A model generated the notes under the pieces. The model was not told where the DNA came from. It did no database searches and saw only the letters and a program-made list of their open reading frames with translations. The translations under genes were made by a program, and so were the position numbers. 64,000 nucleotides of DNA from Glycocaulis sp050485565. Its GTDB lineage: Bacteria; Pseudomonadota; Alphaproteobacteria; Caulobacterales; Maricaulaceae. Below, one piece after another: positions 32,972 through 41,817 of this stretch; the first letter of the stretch is position 1, and every line of letters starts with the position of its first letter. The stretch is from NCBI RefSeq assembly GCF_050485565.1, contig NZ_JBJHBQ010000009.1:74019-138018 (forward strand), read 5' to 3'.

Positions 32972-33874
32972 CTATTCTGCCGAAAATGAGGTGTGCCGGG
33001 CTGCGCTTAACTCTACACAGGCTGTGCCGCCGGTTACGGTCAGCGTGATAATGCTGGCGTTCAGCAAATCCATGCCAGCGAAGAGGGCGGGGTGGTCCGT
33101 CATGCCCATCGCCTCGAAGACGGGCAGGGCGGCGATGGCGATTTCCACATTGCGCCGATCCAGGCCGCCAGCGCGCAAAAGCCGGGCGCGCATCATGCGG
33201 GCCGGGATCGCCTCGCCATCCGCTCCGATGATTGTGGCGCGTCCCGTGCGTCCTGCTACAGGCGATAGCTGGCGGGCGAGAGCAGGGTTGCCCACCGATC
33301 CGGTCAGGCCGGTATCGACCATAATCAGAATCGCGCGGCTGTTGATCTCGCCTTCGATGGCCGGGAGGGATGGCGCACCCGGTGTGCAGGGCCGGTCGGG
33401 GACCGGTTCCAGCCGGTTCGCGGCGAGATCAATGCGCCAACTTCGCCCGATCAGCGCATCCAGTCCCAGAAACCCGTCCAGTTGCCCGCCCGAATCCGGA
33501 GCGTCAGACAGGGCTACGGGCAAAAGCTCAGGCAGGTCCAGCCCGCCCAACTGCGCGCCAGTCAAGGTGTAGCGGTCCACACGGGACTGGCCGGTAAGGG
33601 CGGTGAGGGACGCACTGCCTGTGGATGCAGAGGCGAGGCCCAATCGCGTAATGGCCGCTTCGGTCAGGGCGCTGGTTTCCGCCCCGGTATCGAGCGCCAG
33701 CCGCAGAGTGCCGGACGGGGTGGAAAGCTCCACCACGGCGTGGCCGTCCGCGCTGCGGCTTAAGGAAACGGGATCGGCGAAGGCGGCCGGGCAGAGGGTC
33801 AGAACCGCTACGGCCAGAACCGCTACGGCCAGAGCCGCAGAGGCAGCTGTGAGGGGCTTAGCCTGCGCCGCCAA
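32972..33874 (-). CDS. Secreted retropepsin-like aspartic protease
   Basis: 300 aa with a signal peptide (about 1-33). Two aspartic protease half-domains are visible: LALDTGAETSALT and IMVDTGLTGSVG each carry the DTG catalytic triplet, so a pseudo-dimeric single-chain enzyme is predicted. GFLGLDALIG and AGMDLLNASIITLTV are the matching flap-end strands. A short tandem DNA duplication lies in the signal region. The start overlaps the tldD stop by 17 bp, so translation is probably coupled. Periplasmic substrates are unknown. Confidence 0.82.
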   Translation of the reverse strand: MAAQAKPLTAASAALAVAVLAVAVLTLCPAAFADPVSLSRSADGHAVVELSTPSGTLRLALDTGAETSALTEAAITRLGLASASTGSASLTALTGQSRVDRYTLTGAQLGGLDLPELLPVALSDAPDSGGQLDGFLGLDALIGRSWRIDLAANRLEPVPDRPCTPGAPSLPAIEGEINSRAILIMVDTGLTGSVGNPALARQLSPVAGRTGRATIIGADGEAIPARMMRARLLRAGGLDRRNVEIAIAALPVFEAMGMTDHPALFAGMDLLNASIITLTVTGGTACVELSAARHTSFSAE

Positions 33875-35282
33875 CGGTGATCCCGGCGATTTTCAGGGTC
33901 GGCTGGCCAACGCCAACCGGTACGCCCTGGCCTGCCTTGCCGCACGTGCCGATGCCGGGGTCCATGGCAAAATCATTACCGATCATGGAGATGCGGGTGA
34001 GGGCGCTGGGGCCGTCGCCGATCAGGGTTGCGCCCTTGATCGGTTCGGCGATCTTGCCGCCGCGCACGCGGTAGGCCTCGGTGCAGCGGAAGACGAATTT
34101 GCCAGAGGTGATGTCCACCTGCCCGCCGCCGAAATTGGCGGCATAGATGCCGTCGTCCAGGCTTTCGAGGATCTCCTTCGGATCGTGCTCTCCACCGGTC
34201 ATGATCGTGTTGGTCATGCGTGGCATGGGCGCGTGGGCATAGCTTTCGCGCCGTCCATTGCCCGTGGGTTCAACGCCCATCAGGCGGGCATTCATCCGGT
34301 CCTGCATGAAGCCGACCAGAATGCCGTCCTCGATCAGCGTCGTGCGGCCCGTCGGCGTGCCTTCATCATCAATGGTCAAAGAGCCGCGGCGATTGGGAAT
34401 GGTGCCGTCATCAATGACGGTGACGCCCGGCGCGGCAACACGCTTGCCGACCCGGCCGGCGAACGCGCTGGTGCCCTTGCGGTTGAAATCGCCTTCCAGG
34501 CCGTGGCCCACCGCCTCGTGCAGCAAAATAGCTGGCCAGCCTGCGCCCAGCACCGCTTCCCATTCGCCTGCGGGGGCGTCCACTGCTTCGAGATTGACCT
34601 TGGCCACGCGCAGGGCCTCGTCGGCAAGACCCTGCCAGCTTTCAGGCGACAGCCATTGGGAGAATTCCGCGCGGCCACCGGCACCAGCGCTGCCGCTTTC
34701 GCGACGTCCATTGCGCTCCACGGTGACGGAGATGTTCAGCCGTACCAGCGGGCGTACATCATGGGCCATGTAGCCATCGGCGCGCACAATGCCGATGACA
34801 CGGCGCGAGGCGGCGATGGAACAGCCCACCTGCACCACTTCCGGATCGCGCGCGCGCAGCCATGCGTCTATCTCGCCCAGAAGGGCGGCTTTTGCCTCGA
34901 AGCCCGGCTCGCCGATCACATCGACATCATCATAGAGCTTCACGTTGGTGCCGTGCGGGGGCGGCGCCATCACCGCGTTGCGGCCCTGCCGGGCGGCTGC
35001 GGCTGTTTCGCCGGCACGTTTGAGCGCGGCAAGGCTTACATCATTGGAGTGCGCAAAGCCGGTGGTCTCGCCAAACACGCCGCGCAGGCCAAAACCGCGC
35101 CCGGCATCAAAGCTCGCCGCTTTTAGCCGTCCATCATCGAAGGCCAGAGTCTCGTTGGCTTCTGTTTCAAGGAACAGCTCGCCATCGTCCGCTCCGGCAA
35201 GGCTGTCGCGCAATACGCGGCCAGCGTCTTCGGCATCGAAGGCAAATCCGTCAAACGGATCGGTGGAAGGCGTGCTGGCCAT
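33858..35282 (-). CDS. tldD: Metalloprotease TldD
   Basis: 474 aa. TldD/PmbA family, a zinc peptidase acting with PmbA/TldE on unfolded peptides such as microcin precursors and antitoxins. The metal site is HEAVGHGLEGD (HExxxH with downstream acid). ETEANETLAFDDGRLKAASFDAGRGFGLR at the N-terminus and the C-terminal MDPGIGTCGKAGQGVPVGVGQPTLKI are family hallmarks. AGGAGAG precedes the start. A pmbA gene is not in the window. Confidence 0.95.
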   Translation of the reverse strand: MASTPSTDPFDGFAFDAEDAGRVLRDSLAGADDGELFLETEANETLAFDDGRLKAASFDAGRGFGLRGVFGETTGFAHSNDVSLAALKRAGETAAAARQGRNAVMAPPPHGTNVKLYDDVDVIGEPGFEAKAALLGEIDAWLRARDPEVVQVGCSIAASRRVIGIVRADGYMAHDVRPLVRLNISVTVERNGRRESGSAGAGGRAEFSQWLSPESWQGLADEALRVAKVNLEAVDAPAGEWEAVLGAGWPAILLHEAVGHGLEGDFNRKGTSAFAGRVGKRVAAPGVTVIDDGTIPNRRGSLTIDDEGTPTGRTTLIEDGILVGFMQDRMNARLMGVEPTGNGRRESYAHAPMPRMTNTIMTGGEHDPKEILESLDDGIYAANFGGGQVDITSGKFVFRCTEAYRVRGGKIAEPIKGATLIGDGPSALTRISMIGNDFAMDPGIGTCGKAGQGVPVGVGQPTLKIAGITVGGAG

Positions 35283-35736
35283 CGGGCTCTCCTGCTTGGG
35301 CGTCTAGCACCCAACATAGGGACGTGCGCCCGCCTTATCGACCCTGCTCTCGCAGGTCTTTTCCTGATGCTCAACACCTCGTCATCCCCGCGCAGGCGGG
35401 GATCCAGAGATCGAAGAGCGAAGTCCGTGCAAAATGGCATGGATCCCGGCTCAGAGGCCGGGACCCCGGTGGTTGCCATCGAGCCTTTCAACCGGGTTCC
35501 CGGGCTTGACCCGGGACCCATGTTTTCAGCTCTCGAAACATTCCATGGGTCCCCCGTCGGGGCGGGGGACCCCGGTGGAGGGGGCTTGCAGGATATCTGA
35601 CAGGCCGCAAAGCGGCCTGAAAAGCACGATCCCCGATCAAGCCGGAGGACGCGTTGCGGAACTAAAAGAGGCATGGATCACCCGCATGAAGCGGGTGATG
35701 ACAGATGGAGGCGGAAGAGGATGAAAGGTTTACGCC
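35283..35736. repeat. Non-coding stretch with a cluster of REP-like hairpins
   Basis: This 454-bp stretch has no credible gene. It holds at least five palindromes: 35380-35406 (ATCCCCG...CGGGGAT), 35440-35466 (GATCCCGG...CCGGGAC), 35494-35520 (GGTTCCCGG...CCGGGACC), 35547-35573 (GGGTCCCCC...GGGGGACCC) and 35674-35703 (ATCACCCGC...GCGGGTGAT). All share a GA/GT-TCCC-stem style. A smaller GGCCGC/GCGGCC hairpin is near 35603-35618. Confidence 0.8.
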
Positions 35737-36318
35737 CTAAGGCTGATGCCTTGCAAAACGGCGCGGCTGGGCGGCCAGCAGCGCGTTCTCCGGTGCAAGG
35801 CGCGCTGCTTCGCGATAGGCGTCGTAGGCATCGTCATACTGGCCGAGGCGTTCCAGCGCGATGGCGCGGTTGAAATGGGCCAGATGCGATGGCTCCAGTC
35901 CCAGCTCCAGCGCGCGGCGGGCCGAAGCCTGCGCACCGTTGAAATCCCCGATGCGTATCTGCGCTGCCGAGAGCGTCAGATGAAGCTGCGGCAGATCGTC
36001 CAGCAGCGTGCGCGCGGCATTCAGGTCCGTCATGGCATTGCGGCCATCGCCGCGTGCCGCCGACAGGGCGGCGCGATTGAGATGCAGACGGGCGCGCTCC
36101 TCGTCACCGAGGCTCGAATCACGCAGCGCAAAGTCACATGCGCCAAGCGCGCGGGCAGCATCAGTGCCTGAAAGCGCTGCCGCCTCACATTCGGAAATGG
36201 CCGAACGCACCGCTGGTGCACGCTCCTGGGCAAAGGCTCCGGCGCTGCTGGTGACGGCAATTACAAGGCCGGCGAGGCAGGCGATCTGACGGCGCTTGTG
36301 CGCAATAAGGGCGTTCAT
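35737..36318 (-). CDS. Secreted tetratricopeptide-repeat protein
   Basis: 193 aa with signal peptide (LAGLVIAVTSSAGAFAQ). The rest is TPR-like: LHLNRAALSAARGDGRNAMTDLNAARTL, LHLTLSAAQIRIGDFNGAQASARRALELG and AHFNRAIALERLGQYDDAYDAYREAARLAPEN are three consecutive units. It probably mediates protein contacts in the periplasm. A cysteine pair sits at the start of the mature region (SECEAAA, GACDFAL). GGAGA precedes the start. No specific partner is evident. Confidence 0.8.
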   Translation of the reverse strand: MNALIAHKRRQIACLAGLVIAVTSSAGAFAQERAPAVRSAISECEAAALSGTDAARALGACDFALRDSSLGDEERARLHLNRAALSAARGDGRNAMTDLNAARTLLDDLPQLHLTLSAAQIRIGDFNGAQASARRALELGLEPSHLAHFNRAIALERLGQYDDAYDAYREAARLAPENALLAAQPRRFARHQP

Positions 36319-36418
36319 GACGTCTCCGGCGCTTGAGATTTTCTTCGTGTAAGGCTAGCAGACAGCGCAAGCCCGCATCAAACCGAATGTCCGGGCGGAA
36401 CTGAATTATGTGGGTGCC

Positions 36419-36474
36419 TTGCGACAAAAAGGCGCTCATGTCGCAATGACACCGGCGCAGGCCGGTTCTATATT
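36419..36474 (+). promoter_or_regulatory. Candidate cox operon promoter with overlapping inverted repeat
   Basis: ATGACA (36446-36451), 17-bp spacer, TATATT (36469-36474) looks like a sigma-70-type promoter about 60 bp upstream of coxB. TTGCGAC (36419-36425) and GTCGCAA (36440-36446) form a perfect inverted repeat with a 14-bp spacer touching the -35 box, so a dimeric regulator could bind there. Confidence 0.55.
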
Positions 36475-36532
36475 CCGCTGCACGAAGCAGGGCCGCGCCC
36501 TGCAGGCTGCCAGAAAAAGTCTTGGGGGTTCC

Positions 36533-37399
36533 ATGCGTTTGAAGCTCATAGCCGGAGCGGGTCTCGCCGCCGTACTGACCGGCGCGGCATCGGCCACGAT
36601 TATCGGTGCGCCGGTAGATGGCGGGCTGGGTCTGCAGGAAGCCGTGACGCCGGTGATGGAGAATATCGTCTCCTTCCACAATCTGCTTTTGTGGATCATC
36701 TCGGCGATCTGTCTTCTGGTGCTCGGCCTGATCTTGTGGATCGCCGTACGCTACCGGGCCAAGACCAATCCCGAGCCCAAGAAATTCAGCCACAACACGC
36801 TGATCGAGATCATCTGGACGGCGGTGCCGGTGCTGATCCTCATCGTGATTGCGGTGCCTTCCTTCCGCCTGCTCTATTTCCAGGACGTGATCCCGGAGGC
36901 CGATTTCACCATCAAGGTGACCGGCAATCAGTGGAACTGGACCTATGAGTATCCCGACCATGGCGGGTTCGAGTTCATTTCCAACATGCTCGAAGACGAT
37001 GAGCTCACCAACGAGAACTGGGAGCAGCTGCGCCTTCTGAGCACGGATGTGCCGATTGTCGTGCCGTCTGGCGCAACGGTGCGCGTGCAGGTGACGGCCT
37101 CTGACGTTATCCACTCCTGGGCCGTCCCGGCCTTCGGAGTGAAGATGGACGGCATTCCCGGCCGCCTGAACGAAACCTGGTTCCTCGTGCCGGAAGGCAA
37201 TGAAGGCATCTATTTCGGGCAGTGCTCTGAAATCTGCGGCATCCGCCACGCCTTCATGCCCATCGAGGTGCATGTCGTGCCTGAGACCGTGTTTACCGCC
37301 TGGACCGAAGCGGCCAATGCCGATCCCTACACCGCGTCTGACGTCCTTGCTTCCTATTATGCCAGCCAGCGCGCCACCCGCGTCGCGGCGGCTCAGTAA
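36533..37399 (+). CDS. coxB: Cytochrome c oxidase subunit II
   Basis: 288 aa. Signal/N-terminal segment, two membrane helices (LLLWIISAICLLVLGLILWI and LIEIIWTAVPVLILIVIAVPSF) and a periplasmic cupredoxin domain. The CuA ligands are in HSWAVPAFGVKMDGIPGR and GQCSEICGIRHAFMPIEV. It accepts electrons from cytochrome c for the aa3-type terminal oxidase. ATG 36533 with GGGGG upstream is chosen; the longer frame from 36410 would precede the signal. First gene of the cox cluster. Confidence 0.97.
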   Translation: MRLKLIAGAGLAAVLTGAASATIIGAPVDGGLGLQEAVTPVMENIVSFHNLLLWIISAICLLVLGLILWIAVRYRAKTNPEPKKFSHNTLIEIIWTAVPVLILIVIAVPSFRLLYFQDVIPEADFTIKVTGNQWNWTYEYPDHGGFEFISNMLEDDELTNENWEQLRLLSTDVPIVVPSGATVRVQVTASDVIHSWAVPAFGVKMDGIPGRLNETWFLVPEGNEGIYFGQCSEICGIRHAFMPIEVHVVPETVFTAWTEAANADPYTASDVLASYYASQRATRVAAAQ

Positions 37400-37417
37400 T
37401 CCCCGGAGAAGATCATC

Positions 37418-39037
37418 ATGTCGGCTCAAGCTGCTGAACATCACGACGATCACACCCCCAGCATCTGGGACTGGAAGCGGTGGGTGTATTCGACCAACCA
37501 CAAGGATATCGGCACCATGTACCTGGTGTTCGCGATTTTCGCGGGCGTCATTGGCGGTGCGATGTCCGGCCTTATCCGCTGGGAGCTGGCCGAGCCGGGT
37601 CTTCAGGTCTTCAATAACGGCTTCTGGGGTAATGAGCACAATTACAATGTGATTGTGGGCATGCACGGCCTCATCATGATCTTCTTCATGGTGATGCCGG
37701 CCATGATTGGCGGTTTTGGCAACTGGTTCGTGCCGCTGATGATCGGCGCGCCGGACATGGCCTTCCCGCGCCTGAACAATATCTCCTTCTGGCTCCTGCC
37801 CTTCGCCTTCGCGCTCATGCTCATCTCGATGTTCGTGCCGGGCGCTGGCGGGGATGACGGGTTTGGCGGCGGCTGGGTGATGTATCCACCCTTGTCTACC
37901 ACCGGCCATGGCGGGCCAGCTTTCGATCTGGTGATATTGTCGCTGCACATTGCCGGTATCAGCTCGATCCTGGGCGCGACGAACTTCATCACGACCATTT
38001 TCAACATGCGCGCGCCGGGCATGACCCTGCACAAAATGCCGCTGTTCGTGTGGTCGATCCTGGTTACCGTGTTCCTGCTGCTGCTGGCCGTTCCGGTTCT
38101 GGCCGCTGCACTGACCATGCTCATCACCGACCGTAATTTCGGGACGACCTTCTTCGACCCGGCTGGCGGTGGCGACCCGGTCATGTTCCAGCACCTGTTC
38201 TGGTTCTTCGGTCACCCGGAAGTGTACATCCTGATCCTGCCGGGCTTCGGCATGATCTCCCACATCGTCGCCACCTTCTCGAAAAAGCCTGTGTTCGGTT
38301 ATCTCGGCATGGCTTACGCCATGGTCGCGATCGGCTTTATCGGCTTCATCGTGTGGGCGCACCACATGTACACGGTGGGTATGGATGTGAACCTGAAAGC
38401 CTATTTCGTGGCCGCCACGATGATCATTGCGGTGCCGACCGGCATCAAGATCTTCTCCTGGCTGGCAACGATGTGGGGTGGTTCGATCAGTTTCCGCACG
38501 CCCATGCTCTGGGCGGTCGGCTTCATCTTCCTGTTCACCGTTGGCGGTGTGACGGGCGTGGTGCTGGCCAATGCGGGCGTGACCACCTCGCTGCACGACA
38601 CCTATTATGTGGTGGCCCACTTCCACTACGTGCTGAGCCTGGGCGCCGTCTTCTCGATCTTCGCCGGCTTCTACTACTGGTATGAGAAGATTTTCGGGGT
38701 GAAGTACAATTCCTTCCTCGCCCGTACCCAGTTCTGGCTGTTCTTCATCGGCGCGAACGTGATCTTCTTCCCGCAGCACTTCCTGGGTCTTCAGGGCATG
38801 CCACGCCGCTATGTCGATTACCCGGACGCGTTCGCCTTCTGGAACTACGTGTCCTCAATCGGCTATCTCATCATGGCCGCTGGCATGGTCGTGTTCTTCG
38901 TGCTGCTGATCGAATCGATCGTCCGCCAGCGCAAGGGCGAGGCCAATCCGTGGGGCGAAGGCGCGACCACGCTGGAGTGGACGCTGTCCTCTCCGCCGCC
39001 CTTCCACCAGTTCAACGAGCTGCCGAAAATCAAGTAG
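37418..39037 (+). CDS. coxA: Cytochrome c oxidase subunit I
   Basis: 539 aa, twelve membrane helices carrying haem a, haem a3 and CuB. Signature WFFGHPEVYILILPGFGM includes the CuB His and the cross-linked Tyr; HDTYYVVAHFHYVLS carries the haem a3 and haem a ligands. The GHPEVY glutamate-free D-channel region AGISSILGATNFITT is typical of A-type oxidases. GGAGAAG precedes the start 18 bp after coxB. Catalyses O2 reduction coupled to proton pumping. Confidence 0.98.
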   Translation: MSAQAAEHHDDHTPSIWDWKRWVYSTNHKDIGTMYLVFAIFAGVIGGAMSGLIRWELAEPGLQVFNNGFWGNEHNYNVIVGMHGLIMIFFMVMPAMIGGFGNWFVPLMIGAPDMAFPRLNNISFWLLPFAFALMLISMFVPGAGGDDGFGGGWVMYPPLSTTGHGGPAFDLVILSLHIAGISSILGATNFITTIFNMRAPGMTLHKMPLFVWSILVTVFLLLLAVPVLAAALTMLITDRNFGTTFFDPAGGGDPVMFQHLFWFFGHPEVYILILPGFGMISHIVATFSKKPVFGYLGMAYAMVAIGFIGFIVWAHHMYTVGMDVNLKAYFVAATMIIAVPTGIKIFSWLATMWGGSISFRTPMLWAVGFIFLFTVGGVTGVVLANAGVTTSLHDTYYVVAHFHYVLSLGAVFSIFAGFYYWYEKIFGVKYNSFLARTQFWLFFIGANVIFFPQHFLGLQGMPRRYVDYPDAFAFWNYVSSIGYLIMAAGMVVFFVLLIESIVRQRKGEANPWGEGATTLEWTLSSPPPFHQFNELPKIK

Positions 39038-39072
39038 GCAGGCGTTGAGCCAAAGAGGTCAGGCACATTACT

Positions 39073-40053
39073 GTGACTGAGAAATCGTCTGAAACCATCA
39101 CGGGCGGGGCTGCAAGCGCAGCCTCGCCCGCTGACTATATCGCGCTGATGAAGCCGCGCGTGATGACGCTTGTCGTCTTCACCGGCTTTGCCGGGCTTGT
39201 GGCCGCGCCGGCGGAGATGAGCATCATATCGGCGGCGATTGCCATGCTGGCGCTGGCCTTGGGGGCAGGGGCGGCCGGTGCGTTCAACATGGCCTATGAC
39301 AGCGATATTGACGCGGTGATGCGCCGTACGCGCCTGCGCCCGGTCGTGCGCGGCATCGTGCCAAAGTCCGAAGCCTATACGTTTGGCGGCGTGTTCACGC
39401 TGGCCTCGGTCACGCTGATGGCGCTGACGGCGAACTATGTGGCGGCCGGGCTGCTGGCCTTCTCGATCTTCTTCTATGCGCTGGTCTATACGGTCTGGCT
39501 GAAGCGCTCGACACCGCAGAATATCGTCATTGGCGGGGCGGCAGGCGCGTTTCCGCCGATGATCGGCTGGGCCGCGGCGACGGGCAGTGTCAGCCTTGAT
39601 TCGGTGATCCTGTTTGCCATCATCTTTTTGTGGACGCCGCCCCATTCCTGGGCGCTGGCGCTCTACAAGTCTGGCGATTATGCGGCTGCGAAAATCCCGA
39701 TGATGCCGGTGGCGAAGGGCGCAGCATCTACGCGCCGCCAGATACTGGCGTACGCGCTTGCCTATGTGGCGATCAGCCTTGCGCCCCTTGCCACGGGGCT
39801 TGGCGGGATGATCTATGCCGGTGCGGCGCTGCTGGGCGGCGCGCTGTTTCTGGTCCTGTCCTGGCGGGTGTTCAATTCGCGCGCCGGTGAAGCCGGTACA
39901 GACGAGGACGGGCTATATGAGGTGCGCGCCGGAGACCGCGCTGCACGCGATCTCTTCGCCTTCTCGATTGCCCATCTGGCGCTGCTGTTTGCCGCGCTGA
40001 TCGCCGAGCACGGCGTTGGACTTCATTTCGCCTTCGCGCGGTTCTGGAGCTAG
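39073..40053 (+). CDS. ctaB: Protoheme IX farnesyltransferase (haem O synthase)
   Basis: 326 aa membrane prenyltransferase that makes haem O for the oxidase. The Asp-rich motif is NMAYDSDIDAVMRRTRLRPVV; the WTPPHSWALALYKSGDYAAAKIPMMPVAKG block is the second family signature. Start is GTG 39073, which follows coxA by 35 bp. It belongs to the UbiA superfamily but is clearly the haem branch. Confidence 0.96.
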   Translation: MTEKSSETITGGAASAASPADYIALMKPRVMTLVVFTGFAGLVAAPAEMSIISAAIAMLALALGAGAAGAFNMAYDSDIDAVMRRTRLRPVVRGIVPKSEAYTFGGVFTLASVTLMALTANYVAAGLLAFSIFFYALVYTVWLKRSTPQNIVIGGAAGAFPPMIGWAAATGSVSLDSVILFAIIFLWTPPHSWALALYKSGDYAAAKIPMMPVAKGAASTRRQILAYALAYVAISLAPLATGLGGMIYAGAALLGGALFLVLSWRVFNSRAGEAGTDEDGLYEVRAGDRAARDLFAFSIAHLALLFAALIAEHGVGLHFAFARFWS

Positions 40054-40059
40054 AGTGAG

Positions 40060-40224
40060 ATGACTGACGAAACCCCTGAAGCGCCCCGCAAGCTGTCCCC
40101 GGAAGAGGAAAAGGCGCGCAAGCGTCGCAATGTCGCGATCTTCTGGAGCCTGATCGGGTTTATAGTACTGATCTTCCTTGTGACGCTGCAGCGTCTCAGC
40201 GCCAACATCGCCGCCGGAGGCTGA
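40060..40224 (+). CDS. Small membrane protein of the cox cluster (CoxF-like)
   Basis: 54 aa, between ctaB and ctaG. A charged N-terminus (KLSPEEEKARKRRN) leads into one membrane helix (VAIFWSLIGFIVLIFLVTL) and a short tail. Other alphaproteobacteria carry a similar tiny ORF at this exact place, often called CoxF or hypothetical. Its stop lies in GGAGGCTGA, so the ctaG Shine-Dalgarno is inside its last codons; the two are probably translationally coupled. A role in oxidase assembly is inferred from position only. Confidence 0.8.
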   Translation: MTDETPEAPRKLSPEEEKARKRRNVAIFWSLIGFIVLIFLVTLQRLSANIAAGG

Positions 40225-40231
40225 CCAACCG

Positions 40232-40816
40232 ATGAAACTGCCCGTACTGTCAGGAAACGTGAAAGTCCTCGTCATCTGCCTCGGCCTTGCGCTGGGGATG
40301 GTAGGCATGGGCTATGCGGCGGTGCCGCTTTACGACCTGTTCTGCCGGGTGACGGGCTATGGCGGGACCACGCAGACCGCGCAGTATGATCCCGACCAGA
40401 TTCTCGACCGCACGGTGCGCGTGCGCTTTGATGCCAGCCGCGCGCGCGGATTTCCGTGGGAATTTGAACCGCTGCAGCGCGACATGACCGTGCAGGTGGG
40501 CGAGACGGCGCTGGCCTTCTACCGCGTCACCAACCCCACCGACCGGCCTGTGACCGGTATCGCCACCTACAATGTGACACCGTTCAAGATGGGGCCGTAT
40601 TTTGCCAAGCTGGAATGCTTCTGCTTTACCGAGCAGACGCTGGGGCCGGGCGAGAGCATGGAGATGCCGGTGGTGTTCTTTATCGATCCGCTGATGGATG
40701 AAGAACGGCGCATGGATGACGTGCAGACGGTAACCCTGTCATACACATTCTTCGAGGCCAGCGATTCGCGGGCCCGTAACCTTGCCGAGCGCGCACCGGC
40801 CAATACCGGACGCTAG
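40232..40816 (+). CDS. ctaG: Cytochrome c oxidase assembly protein (Cox11)
   Basis: 194 aa. N-terminal membrane anchor (VLVICLGLALGMVGMGYAAVPLYDLFCRVTGYGGTTQ) then an immunoglobulin-like copper-binding domain with the CFCF motif in LECFCFTEQTLGPGESMEMPVVFFIDP. Inserts CuB into subunit I. The Shine-Dalgarno GGAGG overlaps the end of the preceding small ORF. Confidence 0.95.
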   Translation: MKLPVLSGNVKVLVICLGLALGMVGMGYAAVPLYDLFCRVTGYGGTTQTAQYDPDQILDRTVRVRFDASRARGFPWEFEPLQRDMTVQVGETALAFYRVTNPTDRPVTGIATYNVTPFKMGPYFAKLECFCFTEQTLGPGESMEMPVVFFIDPLMDEERRMDDVQTVTLSYTFFEASDSRARNLAERAPANTGR

Positions 40817-40931
40817 GTCAGGAGAGTTTGCCATGGCGGGCTGAAAACCAGCGCGCCACCTTATTGATCAGGGGGATGGGGGCGGCTATAGCTGCGTCTC
40901 AAATCGCCCGAACGAAGAGCAGGAGAGGCCG

Positions 40932-41810
40932 ATGGCTGGCGGCGCTGTCAAACATGACTACCACCTCGTTGATCCGAGCCCGTGGCCGTTCGTCGGCTCT
41001 GTGGCCGCGTTCATCCTGGCTATTGGCCTTGTGATTTTCATGGCCGGGCTTTCCACCAATGAGGAAAGCTGGGCCTACTTCCTGCTGCGCGAAGGCTCCC
41101 CCTGGGTGCTCGTGCTGGGCAGCCTGGGCATCATCTACACGATGATCGGCTGGTGGGGCGACGTCATCAAGGAATCGATGCGCGGCGACCACACGCCTGT
41201 TGTCGATCTTGGCCTGCGCTACGGCATGATCCTGTTCATCGTCTCCGAGGTGATGTTCTTTGCCGGCTGGTTCTGGATGTTCTTCGAAGCCGCCATCTTC
41301 CACGATGTGCGCGCGGGCCTGTCCTGGGATGGTGACCCCATCGGTGTCGACTATTCTGGCTGGGAAAGCTGGCCGCCGCCGGGCGTTGAGACGTTCGACC
41401 CCTTCCACCTGCCATTGATCAACACGCTGATCCTGCTGCTGTCCGGCACGACGGTGACCTGGGCGCACCACGCCCTGCAGCACGGCGACCGCAATGGCGC
41501 CAAATGGGGTCTGGTGTGCACGGTGGCGCTGGGCGCGCTGTTCACGGTCGTTCAGGCTTATGAGTACACCCACGCCCATTTCGAGTTTGGCGGCAATCTC
41601 TACGGTGCCACCTTCTTCATGGCGACCGGCTTCCACGGCGCGCACGTCATCATCGGAACAATCTTCCTAGCGGTGTGCCTGCTCAGACTGCTGGCCGGAC
41701 ACTTCACACCACAGAAGCATTTCGGCCTGGAGGCGGCTGCCTGGTATTGGCACTTCGTCGACGTGGTCTGGCTGTTCCTGTTCGCCTTCGTCTACGTGAT
41801 CTTCCAGTAG
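40932..41810 (+). CDS. coxC: Cytochrome c oxidase subunit III
   Basis: 292 aa, seven membrane helices. Blocks SPWPFVGSVAAF, RYGMILFIVSEVMFFAGWFWMFFEA, HALQHGDRNGAKWGL, AYEYTHAHFEFGGNLYGATFFMATGFHGAHVIIG and WYWHFVDVVWLFLF are diagnostic. AGGAGAGG precedes ATG 40932. The 115-bp gap after ctaG holds no gene, but the same transcript is likely. Confidence 0.97.
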   Translation: MAGGAVKHDYHLVDPSPWPFVGSVAAFILAIGLVIFMAGLSTNEESWAYFLLREGSPWVLVLGSLGIIYTMIGWWGDVIKESMRGDHTPVVDLGLRYGMILFIVSEVMFFAGWFWMFFEAAIFHDVRAGLSWDGDPIGVDYSGWESWPPPGVETFDPFHLPLINTLILLLSGTTVTWAHHALQHGDRNGAKWGLVCTVALGALFTVVQAYEYTHAHFEFGGNLYGATFFMATGFHGAHVIIGTIFLAVCLLRLLAGHFTPQKHFGLEAAAWYWHFVDVVWLFLFAFVYVIFQ

Positions 41811-41817
41811 ACGCGTT

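Noticed and set aside
33603..35126. A 507-codon plus-strand frame opposite tldD
   Set aside because: tldD is certain on the minus strand, with its zinc motif; the plus frame has no domain.
35380..35703. Possible CRISPR array in the hairpin cluster
   Set aside because: The palindromes are not identical, the spacing is irregular and no cas gene is present.
36185..38779. An 864-codon open frame on the minus strand opposite coxB and coxA
   Set aside because: It is antisense to two certain genes, rich in His/Gln/Arg/Asp as expected from a mirrored GC-rich frame, and has no recognisable domain.
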